A stretch of DNA of 64,000 nt, taken from NCBI GenBank assembly GCA_002428445.1, contig DIWJ01000012.1, forward strand, positions 98,467 through 162,466. Direction: 5' to 3'. A program made the translations under genes and the position numbers. Origin of the DNA: Syntrophaceae bacterium UBA6109. Its GTDB lineage: Bacteria; Desulfobacterota; Syntrophia; Syntrophales; UBA6109. Numbering within the stretch: position 1 is the first letter of the stretch; every line of letters starts with the position of its first letter. The notes beneath the pieces were generated by a model that ran no database searches, had not been told where the DNA came from, and saw nothing but the letters and a program-made list of their open reading frames with translations. Shown in pieces: positions 34,673-41,933 of this stretch.

Positions 34673-35512
34673 ATGATCATTCGCTGCTGGGGAGCGCGCG
34701 GATCGAGTCCGGTCTCGGGACGGGAATATCTCAAGTACGGCGGCGACACGACGTGCCTGGAACTGCGGACGAAGAACGACGAAGTCGTCATCATCGACGC
34801 GGGATCAGGCCTGCGGAGACTCGGCAACAGCCTCCTCCGGGAGGGGAAGCGCCGCTACACGATGATCTTCACGCACGCCCATTGGGATCACCTGATGGGA
34901 TTTCCCTTTTTCAAACCGATCTACTTCCCGAAGACGCACATGATGATCTACGGCTGCCCCTTCGCCCTGGCTTCCATCAGGGACGTTATTTCCCGCGTCA
35001 TGGCGCCGCCCAATTTTCCGGTCAATTTCGACGACATCCGGGCCGAGTTGAAATTTCACGACTACTGTGACGACGGTTTTTCCGTCCACGATCTCACCGT
35101 GACACCGATCAATCTGAGCCATCCGAACCAGGGTATCGGTTACAAGTTCCAGGAGAACGGCAAGAGCTTCGTATTCCTGACCGACAACGAACTGACCTAC
35201 CGGCATGAAGGCGGCCTCGACTACCAGGACTATCTCGAATTCTCCCGGGGCGCAGACCTCCTCATTCATGACGCCGAATACAACGAAACGGAATACAGGA
35301 AGACAAGGGGATGGGGGCACTCCGTATATAAGGATACGCTCCGTCTGGCCCTGGAAGGCAACGTCAAGAAACTCGGATTGTTCCATCACAACCAGGACCG
35401 GTCGGATGACGAAATCGACGAGATCGTGTCCAATTGCCGGGGAATCGTCGCGCAACAGGGAAGTCGAATGGAATGTTTTGCCGTCACGCAGAACACGGAA
35501 ATCCGCTTATAG
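34673..35512 (+). CDS. MBL-fold metallohydrolase
   Basis: 279 residues. The metallo-beta-lactamase fold with FTHAHWDHLMGFPFF (HxHxDH, two-metal site), SHPNQGIGYKF, FLTDNE, and LLIHDAEYNETEY; the distal ligand is in LGLFHHNQDRSD. The N-terminus IIRCWGARGSSPVSGREYLKYGGDT is typical of a phosphodiesterase/RNase Z-like subgroup (PhnP/cAMP-PDE like). Such proteins with a GARGS start are often fused or linked to signalling genes, and two GGDEF-type genes lie nearby. The substrate is not deducible; a cyclic nucleotide phosphodiester is possible. Confidence 0.82.
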   Translation: MIIRCWGARGSSPVSGREYLKYGGDTTCLELRTKNDEVVIIDAGSGLRRLGNSLLREGKRRYTMIFTHAHWDHLMGFPFFKPIYFPKTHMMIYGCPFALASIRDVISRVMAPPNFPVNFDDIRAELKFHDYCDDGFSVHDLTVTPINLSHPNQGIGYKFQENGKSFVFLTDNELTYRHEGGLDYQDYLEFSRGADLLIHDAEYNETEYRKTRGWGHSVYKDTLRLALEGNVKKLGLFHHNQDRSDDEIDEIVSNCRGIVAQQGSRMECFAVTQNTEIRL

Positions 35513-35576
35513 CCTCATCCGGGCCCCATCGTCCGGATTCCTCTTGCAGCGTTCCGCCGGTAAGGAATGCCCGTCC

Positions 35577-35975
35577 ATGACCCTGCCGTATCTTCACGCC
35601 GTCCTCATATCGATCGCGCTCCTGCTGTTCGTCTGCGGAGCTTCCATCGCGAGGTTCGCCGTGGGAAAACGCTGGCGTATCCGGATCCACCGGGCAGCCG
35701 GTACGGCGGGTCTTCTGTCCGCACTGTTGGGTGTCGCGGCGATCGTGCTGATGATCGAAAAGACGTCCGGCACGCATTTTTCAGTCCCCCACACCTGGAT
35801 CGGGTCGGCGGCCGCCGCCGGCGCCGTCTTCACACTGGTTCTGGGACATGTCCTGATCAGGACGCGGAAAAACCATCAGCGGATCGGAACCGGCCACCGC
35901 TGGGTCGGGCGCCTGACGCTGCTGCTGATGGTCCCGGCGCTGATATCCGGCGCCAGACTGACGGGACTCCTCTGA
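35577..35975 (+). CDS. Four-helix membrane protein, cytochrome-b561/DUF4079-like
   Basis: 132 residues from ATG 35577. Four hydrophobic helices with a regular His pattern: HRAAGTAGLLSALLG, PHTWIGSAAAAG, LVLGHVLIR and GHRWVGRLTLL. Spacing of the histidines across helices 2-4 suggests bis-His haem b ligation as in b561/DUF4079-type proteins. It lies between the MBL hydrolase and a GGDEF gene, 20 bp before the latter. Haem binding is inference. Confidence 0.65.
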   Translation: MTLPYLHAVLISIALLLFVCGASIARFAVGKRWRIRIHRAAGTAGLLSALLGVAAIVLMIEKTSGTHFSVPHTWIGSAAAAGAVFTLVLGHVLIRTRKNHQRIGTGHRWVGRLTLLLMVPALISGARLTGLL

Positions 35976-35995
35976 ACCGTACGACGGGAAACGCC

Positions 35996-37444
35996 ATGAA
36001 CAACTCCGATAAAAGCCGCGGCGAAGAACTCTCCCGCCTGGTCGGCTCCCGCGAAGAATGGCTGATGCGCCGGGTCCTCGACTACGCGAAGCAGCGCGAT
36101 TACACCCGGTACACGTCCACCCTCGAAGAGGCCTGGCGGATATCCATTGCCGGGCTGTCCGGCGCCCTCCGGGAGTTGCTCGGCCGGAACGCGGCGGTCC
36201 CCGAACTCGGGCCGGATGAGGATTACGCGCTCGACACCGTCGCGGCCTTCGCCATCCGCGAGGCCCACCTGCACCGCGCCCGCGGCGTGACGATTGAGAT
36301 GTTCCTAGGCCTGATGAAGTACTACCGCCAGAGTTACCTGGACCTGGTGAAGACGGCCGGCTACCCCAACGACATGGAACGCTATTCCCTGCTGTACATC
36401 GAACGTTTCTTCGATCGTCTCGAGCTCGGTTTTCTCCGCGAGTGGTTCAGCATTTCCGACTTCGATGCGGTGGCGCAGCTGCAGGAAGCCAACCGCGCCA
36501 TCACCAATGAAAAGAACAAATACCTCACGATTTTTGAAAGCATCCACAATCCCGTACTGTTTATCAACGGGGACGGAAGAATCGAAAACGCCAATCGCGC
36601 GGCGGTCGACTCCCTCTTCGGGATCGAAAGTCCCGGCTATGCCGACTACGGAGGACGGCGGACGCTCCAGGATGCGCCGTCCTGGCTTGCCGGCGAATTG
36701 AACGAGCTGATCGAAAGCCACGCCCTGGAACAGAGTTTCGAAAAGACACTCGACAGCCGGAAAGGACGCCGCATCTTCCAGATCCTTCTCAAGAAGATGC
36801 TCGATGTCAGCCAGAAATTCGAGGGGACGATTGCGCTCCTCAACGACATCACCGATGTCAAGCGGGCGGAGGAGACGATCCTCCACATGGCCTACCACGA
36901 CCACCTGACGGGGTTGCCGAACCGCTACCTCTTCAACGACCGCCTCAACATGGCGCTGGCCCAGGCGAAACGCTCAGGCAGGAAGGTCGCCATCACGATG
37001 CTCGACCTCGACAAGTTCAAGGAGATCAATGATACGTTCGGCCATACCTTCGGAGACCGCCTGCTGCAGGAAGTGGCGACCCTGATGACCGGACTGGTGC
37101 GCAAGAGCGATACCGTCGCGAGGATGGGCGGGGATGAGTTCATGATGATCCTGTCCGAAATCAACGCCCTCGAGGACCTTCATGTACTCGGGGCAAAAAT
37201 CATCCAGGCCTTTCAGCAGCCTTTCCGGCTGGAAAACCGGGATCTCATGGTGACGACCAGCGTGGGCATGGCCGTATACCCCTTCGACGGCAAGGACGTG
37301 GACACCCTCGTGAAGAAGGCCGACATCGCGATGTACGAGGCCAAGAAGATGGGCCGCAATACCTACCGCCTCTACGGGGAGATCTCCGATTCCGGTTTGC
37401 CCCTCGAAGCTCCGGACTCCACCAGCCCTCCCCCGGAAACATGA
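35996..37444 (+). CDS. Diguanylate cyclase with RsbRD-like sensor and PAS domain
   Basis: 482 residues from ATG 35996. Residues ~1-155 form an all-helical region (LVGSREEWLMRRVLDYAK, TYEM-like YYRQSYLDLV) resembling the RsbRD N-terminal sensor/globin-like fold. A PAS domain (~175-300, FESIHNPVLFINGDGRIENANRAA in family alignment) follows, then GGDEF at 378-382 with an intact RKSD I-site and MAYHDHLTGLPNR start. It makes c-di-GMP. Its stop overlaps the YgiQ start (ATGA). The sensor signal is unknown; RsbR N-domains can be haem-free globin folds. Confidence 0.9.
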   Translation: MNNSDKSRGEELSRLVGSREEWLMRRVLDYAKQRDYTRYTSTLEEAWRISIAGLSGALRELLGRNAAVPELGPDEDYALDTVAAFAIREAHLHRARGVTIEMFLGLMKYYRQSYLDLVKTAGYPNDMERYSLLYIERFFDRLELGFLREWFSISDFDAVAQLQEANRAITNEKNKYLTIFESIHNPVLFINGDGRIENANRAAVDSLFGIESPGYADYGGRRTLQDAPSWLAGELNELIESHALEQSFEKTLDSRKGRRIFQILLKKMLDVSQKFEGTIALLNDITDVKRAEETILHMAYHDHLTGLPNRYLFNDRLNMALAQAKRSGRKVAITMLDLDKFKEINDTFGHTFGDRLLQEVATLMTGLVRKSDTVARMGGDEFMMILSEINALEDLHVLGAKIIQAFQQPFRLENRDLMVTTSVGMAVYPFDGKDVDTLVKKADIAMYEAKKMGRNTYRLYGEISDSGLPLEAPDSTSPPPET

Positions 37445-39207
37445 CCCGCCGCAGCAGCCGCCGGACATCCGTCCCGAGCAGCCGGACCCGGGGCGCCGAT
37501 TTTCTGCCCGCCACGCGCGAAGAGATGGCGGCCCGGGGATGGGACCGCCTCGATGTGGTTCTCGTCACCGGAGACGCCTACATCGACAGTCCCTTCATCG
37601 GAGCAGCCGCCGTCGGACGCCTGCTCGAGAAGGCCGGCTACCGCGTGGGCATTCTTGCCCAGCCCGACGTCCGGTCGGGAATCGATATCGAGCGGCTCGG
37701 CGAACCCGCGCTCTTCTGGGGCGTTTCCGGCGGCAGCGTCGATTCCATGGTCGCCAACTACACCGCCCTGGGGAAGCCGCGCCGGACCGACGATTTCACT
37801 CCCGGCGGCCGGAACGACCGGCGTCCCGACCGCGCCGTCATCGCTTACGCCAACCTGATCCGTTCGCGCTTCAAGCGCACGGCGCCCATCGTCCTGGGCG
37901 GCATCGAAGCCAGCCTGCGGCGGCTCGCCCATTACGATGCCTGGACCGATTCGATCCGCGGGTCGATCCTCGCCGACGCCAAGGCGGATCTGCTGGTCTA
38001 CGGCATGGCGGAAAAGGCCATCCTGGAGATCGCCGCCCGCCTCCGCGAGGGGCGCAACTGGCGGGACGTCCGCGGCCTGTGCTATCTGGCGGCGGCCCCT
38101 CCCGACGGAACGGCCGCGCTTCCCTCTCTCGCCGAGGTCAGGGCCGATCCGGACGCCTTCATAGGGATGTTCCGCCTCTTCTGCGAAAATCAGGACCCTC
38201 TCACCGCGCGCGGCCTCTGCCAGCGTCAAAACGGCCGGTGGCTTGTCCACAATCCGCCGCAGCCGCACCTGTCGGAAACCGAGCTCGATGCCGCCTCCGA
38301 ACTGCCGTTTTCAAGGGAAGTCCATCCTCTCGATGCAGGCCGCGGCGATGTCCGCGCACAGGACACCATCCGTTTCTCGCTGGCCTCCCATCGCGGCTGC
38401 GTCGGGGAGTGCCGCTTCTGCGCCGTTGCACTCCACCAAGGACGGCGCGTCCTGTCCCGCTCGGAGGCTTCCATCCTCCGCGAAGCGGGCCGCCTGGCGG
38501 CATCCGCCGGTTTCCGGGGCGTCATCACGGATGTCGGCGGCCCCACCGCCAACATGTACGGACTTTCCTGCGGAAAGATGGAACGGTCCGGGGCCTGCCG
38601 CGACCGCCGCTGTCTCTTCCCGGAACCCTGCGCTTCGCTCGAGTCGGATCACCGGCGGCAGATCGAGCTCCTCCGGAAGCTGCGGTCGCTTCCCGGGGTG
38701 CGCCATGTCTTCGTATCTTCCGGCATCCGCCACGACCTCGTCCTCGACGATCGGAAGTCCGGCCTCCCGTACCTGCGCGAGCTGACGTCCCATCACGTCT
38801 CCGGCCAGCTGAAGCTCGCACCGGAACACTCCGAGGAGAACGTCCTGAACTGCATGGGCAAGACTGGCCGCCGGCACCTGACGGCGTTCAAGGAGGCCTT
38901 CGATCGACTGGGCCGGGAGGCGGGGAGGAAGCAGTTCCTCACCTATTACCTGCTCGCCGCCCATCCCGGCTGCACGGACGACGACATGCAGCGGCTCGCG
39001 GAATTCGCGCGGCGCGAACTTCGCTTGAAGCCCGAACAGGTCCAGATCTTCACGCCGACTCCCTCCACCTGGTCCACCGTCATGTACCGGACGGGCGTCG
39101 ATCCCTTCAGCGGCAGGAAGCTTTTCGTGGAAAAAACGGTGCGGGGAAAACAGCGCCAGAAGGACCTCGCGACGGGCGCGGGAAAACAGGAACGCCGGAG
39201 GAAATAG
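37441..39207 (+). CDS. YgiQ-family radical SAM protein
   Basis: 588 residues (family ~600-740). The N-terminal domain FLPATREEMAARGWD and VVLVTGDAYIDSPFIG is family-specific. The radical SAM cluster motif CVGECRFCA sits mid-protein, followed by GGPTANMYGLSCG with further Cys (CRDRRCLFPEPC) for an extra Fe-S site. LKLAPEHSEENVL and QIFTPTPSTWSTVMYRTG are conserved in the C-terminal part. It is widespread in anaerobes; the reaction is undetermined. Coupling to a diguanylate cyclase gene is probably just packing. Confidence 0.88.
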   Translation: MTRRSSRRTSVPSSRTRGADFLPATREEMAARGWDRLDVVLVTGDAYIDSPFIGAAAVGRLLEKAGYRVGILAQPDVRSGIDIERLGEPALFWGVSGGSVDSMVANYTALGKPRRTDDFTPGGRNDRRPDRAVIAYANLIRSRFKRTAPIVLGGIEASLRRLAHYDAWTDSIRGSILADAKADLLVYGMAEKAILEIAARLREGRNWRDVRGLCYLAAAPPDGTAALPSLAEVRADPDAFIGMFRLFCENQDPLTARGLCQRQNGRWLVHNPPQPHLSETELDAASELPFSREVHPLDAGRGDVRAQDTIRFSLASHRGCVGECRFCAVALHQGRRVLSRSEASILREAGRLAASAGFRGVITDVGGPTANMYGLSCGKMERSGACRDRRCLFPEPCASLESDHRRQIELLRKLRSLPGVRHVFVSSGIRHDLVLDDRKSGLPYLRELTSHHVSGQLKLAPEHSEENVLNCMGKTGRRHLTAFKEAFDRLGREAGRKQFLTYYLLAAHPGCTDDDMQRLAEFARRELRLKPEQVQIFTPTPSTWSTVMYRTGVDPFSGRKLFVEKTVRGKQRQKDLATGAGKQERRRK

Positions 39208-39293
39208 GGAAGTGCTGCCGGCGCCTTTTCAGGACTTCGGCCGCAGTCGCTCCCGGCGCGTCCGGCAAGACGTCTCCGCCGGACCACCAGATG

Positions 39294-39758
39294 TCAGGGC
39301 TGCTTCCACCTTCCCTCCCCGGGAACGGACAGATTCCAACCGATTTGATTGCCGGGCTGGATTCCCAGCTCGGAAACCGTGCCGGCAGCGAATTCGACAA
39401 AATGCCTCGACAGGACTGTTCCCCCGTAGGATGGGCATTCCGCCGCGCCGGCCGGGCAGGGCGGGACGTTCTGCTCGATTTCCACAACGACTCCCGACGC
39501 GTTCACCCAGACCACGTCGAGCCATACGAAGCAATCCTTCATCCAGACGGTATGATAGTCGTCCCTGTCGTAAAGAAAGAACATGCAGGCGTCCCCGGCG
39601 AGTTCTTTTCGCAACATGAGTCCGTTCGCCCTCTCCCGGGGCGCGCGCGCGATTTCCGCGGAAAAGACACGGCCCTTGACGGAAACCGTATTGTCCCCCG
39701 CGGTCGAGCAGGAGACAAGGAAGAGGCCAAGGAGGATCAGGATTCCTGGAAAACGCAT
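39294..39758 (-). CDS. DUF192-family lipoprotein
   Basis: 154 residues from ATG 39758. Lipoprotein signal with lipobox LVSC (Cys near residue 17). The single DUF192 domain has RERANGLMLRKEL, MFFLYDRDDYHTVWMKDCFVWLDVVWV, and an EFAAGTVSELGIQPGN ending; these are diagnostic of the family, a small beta-barrel of unknown function often anchored in the envelope. It is probably read with the upstream trmO gene on the same strand. Confidence 0.85.
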   Translation of the reverse strand: MRFPGILILLGLFLVSCSTAGDNTVSVKGRVFSAEIARAPRERANGLMLRKELAGDACMFFLYDRDDYHTVWMKDCFVWLDVVWVNASGVVVEIEQNVPPCPAGAAECPSYGGTVLSRHFVEFAAGTVSELGIQPGNQIGWNLSVPGEGRWKQP

Positions 39759-39805
39759 AGAAAAGAGATTGAAGTCCGCCGCCTTTTCGGAATGGGACGC
39801 CTTGT

Positions 39806-40201
39806 TCAAATTTCTCTGCCCATCGCTATCTTGATGTCCAGCAGGGGCGTCCCGTCGATGCAGTCGAGTCCTCTTACGAAAAGAGTCTCATTCTCGATCT
39901 TCTCGATTTTTACGACGGCAGCCGCTATGGGATTCGGCCGGTTGGGTGCCCGCAACGCGAATACTCCGGCATAGATCCCTTTTTTCCGCGAGTGCTGGCG
40001 GAGCCTGTTTCGATCGACGTTTCCGAACCAGTATAGCAGGAGGATAGGCCGGTTTGCTTCGAGTCCCAACAAGCCATCCGAAAATTCTTTCTTGACGACC
40101 ACCCTACAGAGGGGCCCGTCGGGTTGGATATTCCGCGGGCATTCCTCGCTTGTTTTGTACGGCGTCTCGATATGCCCGATGAATTTCGGGACCGCATCCA
40201 T
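39806..40201 (-). CDS. trmO: tRNA t6A37 N6-methyltransferase TrmO (TsaA-type beta-barrel)
   Basis: 131 residues of the TrmO/VirR/UPF0066 family: FIGHIETPYKTSEECPRN, the SAM-binding FALRAPNRPNPIAAAVVKI, and DCIDGTPLLDIKI. E. coli TrmO methylates N6 of threonylcarbamoyladenosine-37. Many anaerobes carry this short form without the C-terminal extension, and in some a metal-binding or redox role has been suggested, so tRNA specificity is inferred. Confidence 0.82.
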   Translation of the reverse strand: MDAVPKFIGHIETPYKTSEECPRNIQPDGPLCRVVVKKEFSDGLLGLEANRPILLLYWFGNVDRNRLRQHSRKKGIYAGVFALRAPNRPNPIAAAVVKIEKIENETLFVRGLDCIDGTPLLDIKIAMGREI

Positions 40202-40252
40202 CTCTTTTCCCTTGCCGGCTTTTCACCCGGACATGGGGGATCAAGACCGCCT

Positions 40253-40597
40253 TCAGACCCGGCCGTAGTCGTCCTCGAAGCGCTCGATATCGTCTTCGCC
40301 GAAGTATTCGCCGGTCTGGACCTCAATGAAGACGACGTCCGTCGTCCCGGCGTTGCGGACGCGGTGCAGTGCGCCGCACGGAATATCGGCGGTCTGGCCC
40401 GGCCGAAGAAGGCTGTCGCCGTCACCGACCCGGACAAGGGCCTCGCCCGCGATGACGTACCAGTGCTCGGTCCGGCGACGATGGCGCTGGAGGCTCAGGC
40501 GCTGTCCCGGATGGACGGTGATCCTCTTGACCTTGTGGTCCTGCTCGTCGGCCAGCACTTCGAAAAATCCCCAGGGTCGATGCCCGGCGTCTGCCAT
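40253..40597 (-). CDS. Stand-alone mannose-6-phosphate isomerase type II cupin
   Basis: 114 residues, one cupin: RPWGFFEVLAD, KRITVHPGQRLSLQRHRRRTEHWYVIAGEA (metal ligands H, H, E-like), and the second motif IPCGALHRVRNAG. This corresponds to the C-terminal domain of bifunctional ManC/AlgA (PMI-GMP), here detached from the guanylyltransferase at 27247-28317. It probably interconverts fructose-6-P and mannose-6-P, feeding GDP-mannose synthesis. Confidence 0.85.
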   Translation of the reverse strand: MADAGHRPWGFFEVLADEQDHKVKRITVHPGQRLSLQRHRRRTEHWYVIAGEALVRVGDGDSLLRPGQTADIPCGALHRVRNAGTTDVVFIEVQTGEYFGEDDIERFEDDYGRV

Positions 40598-40766
40598 CTC
40601 CCGTCACCTCTTCGAATCGGACGTTGCCGCCACCATAGCACAGGGCGCCGGCAAGGGGAAGCCTTTCGCGGTCGCCGTCCCGCCTCGCAGGCGGAACGCC
40701 CGGAAAATCCGCAAGGCATCCCGGCACCCTTAAAACCGTTATTTTCCCGCCGGTCCAGCGTTGAAA

Positions 40767-40795
40767 TTGCAAAATCGTCGCCGGTCCTGTATAGA
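40767..40795 (+). promoter_or_regulatory. Possible promoter of the cyclophilin-like gene
   Basis: TTGCAA (40767-40772), a 17-bp spacer and TATAGA (40790-40795), 63 bp before the start. The -35 is imperfect. The 260-bp divergent gap with the cupin gene holds no ORF of substance. Confidence 0.4.
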
Positions 40796-40857
40796 TCGGC
40801 AGATAGAAGTCTGTCGGCAAAACGCCCGTCCGCACCGGGCAGGAAGGAAAAGAGACG

Positions 40858-41232
40858 ATGACGGCCATCCGCATTTCCGTGGGAAACGTATCGCTCGACG
40901 CGGAGCTCTTCGACACGCCCTGCGCCAGGGCCATTGCGGCGAAGCTCCCCATCGAGACCGCCCCCAACGAATGGGGCGACGAGTTCTACTTCACGATCCC
41001 GGTGAAGATGTATTCCGACGAAACCGCCACGAGCACAGTCAAGGTCGGCGATATCGGCTACTGGCCGCCGGGCAACGCCCTGGCCATTTTTTTCGGACGG
41101 ACGCCGATGAGTTCTGGACCGGACCCCGTTCCCGCAAGCGACGTCAATCTCGTCGGCCGGATCGTCGGGGACGCCGCCGCGCTCAAGAAGGCCAAAGGTG
41201 CAGCAGCCATCCGCATCGAAAAGAGATCCTGA
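40858..41232 (+). CDS. Cyclophilin-like fold protein (DUF369/TM1367-type)
   Basis: 124 residues. The segments FDTPCARAIAAKLPIE, WGDEFYFTIPV, VGDIGYWPPGNALAIFFGRTPMS, split over the family's core, and VGRIVGD match the small bacterial/archaeal cyclophilin-like barrel typified by TM1367. The canonical cyclophilin catalytic Arg and Trp are not evident, so peptidyl-prolyl isomerase activity is uncertain. The next gene overlaps its 3' end. Confidence 0.8.
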   Translation: MTAIRISVGNVSLDAELFDTPCARAIAAKLPIETAPNEWGDEFYFTIPVKMYSDETATSTVKVGDIGYWPPGNALAIFFGRTPMSSGPDPVPASDVNLVGRIVGDAAALKKAKGAAAIRIEKRS

Positions 41233-41917
41233 GGGGATCGAGGCCGCGGCCTACACCCTGATCCGCAGCCGGAAGCGAAAAAGAACGCTGACGATCCTTG
41301 TGCGATCCGACGGGAGCGTGGTCGTCCGCGCCCCGGCATGGACGGCCAAGGGAGAGGTCGAAGCCTTCGTCCGCCGGAAAGCGGAATGGATCGAACGCAA
41401 GCGCGGCGAGATGATCCGGGAACGGGATGCGCCGAGGAAGTCTTTTCGGGAAGGAGAGCTTTTCCACTATCTCGGCAAGAGCTATCCGTTGTCTGTCCGC
41501 GGCAGCAATGCACGGGCAAGCCTGGATTTCGACGACGGTGTCTTCTTGATGACGCCGCTCCCGGAGGAACGGGCAAGGGCTCTCTTCGTCGGCTGGTACC
41601 GGCGGATGGCCCGCCGCCGGATCGGCCCCCGCGTCGCGCATTTCAGCGACGCCCTCGGCCTCCCGTGCCCGCCGTTCCGGATCACCAATGCGGCGGCGCG
41701 CTGGGGCTCCTGTTCGGCATCGAACCGCCTGGCCTTTTCCTGGCGGCTGGTCCTTGCCCCGCCGGAGGCGATCGACTATGTCGTGGTCCACGAGTTGGCC
41801 CACATGAAAGAAAAAAGCCATGCACCCGCCTTCTGGAGAGTTGTGGCGTCCGCGTCGCCGGATTACCGGGAGCAGCGGGCGTGGCTGAGGCGCAACGGAG
41901 CAACCTTGACACTGTGA
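41198..41917 (+). CDS. YgjP/DUF45-type zinc metallopeptidase
   Basis: 239 residues from GTG 41198, which overlaps the previous gene by 35 bp; no better start is visible downstream before conserved sequence. The YgjP-like domain shows TNAAARWGSCS, LVLAPPEAIDYVVVHELAHMKEKSHAPAFW (HExxH plus the downstream His as third ligand). It is predicted to be cytoplasmic with no signal peptide. YgjP-type proteins often accompany restriction or DNA-repair genes, but that is not the case here. Substrate unknown. Confidence 0.85.
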   Translation: MQQPSASKRDPEGIEAAAYTLIRSRKRKRTLTILVRSDGSVVVRAPAWTAKGEVEAFVRRKAEWIERKRGEMIRERDAPRKSFREGELFHYLGKSYPLSVRGSNARASLDFDDGVFLMTPLPEERARALFVGWYRRMARRRIGPRVAHFSDALGLPCPPFRITNAAARWGSCSASNRLAFSWRLVLAPPEAIDYVVVHELAHMKEKSHAPAFWRVVASASPDYREQRAWLRRNGATLTL

Positions 41918-41933
41918 GAAGCGGACGAACTCG

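Noticed and set aside
37539..39974. 811-codon plus-strand ORF in another frame of ygiQ
   Set aside because: Arg/Pro-rich shadow; the ygiQ frame carries the radical SAM motif and extends through the region.
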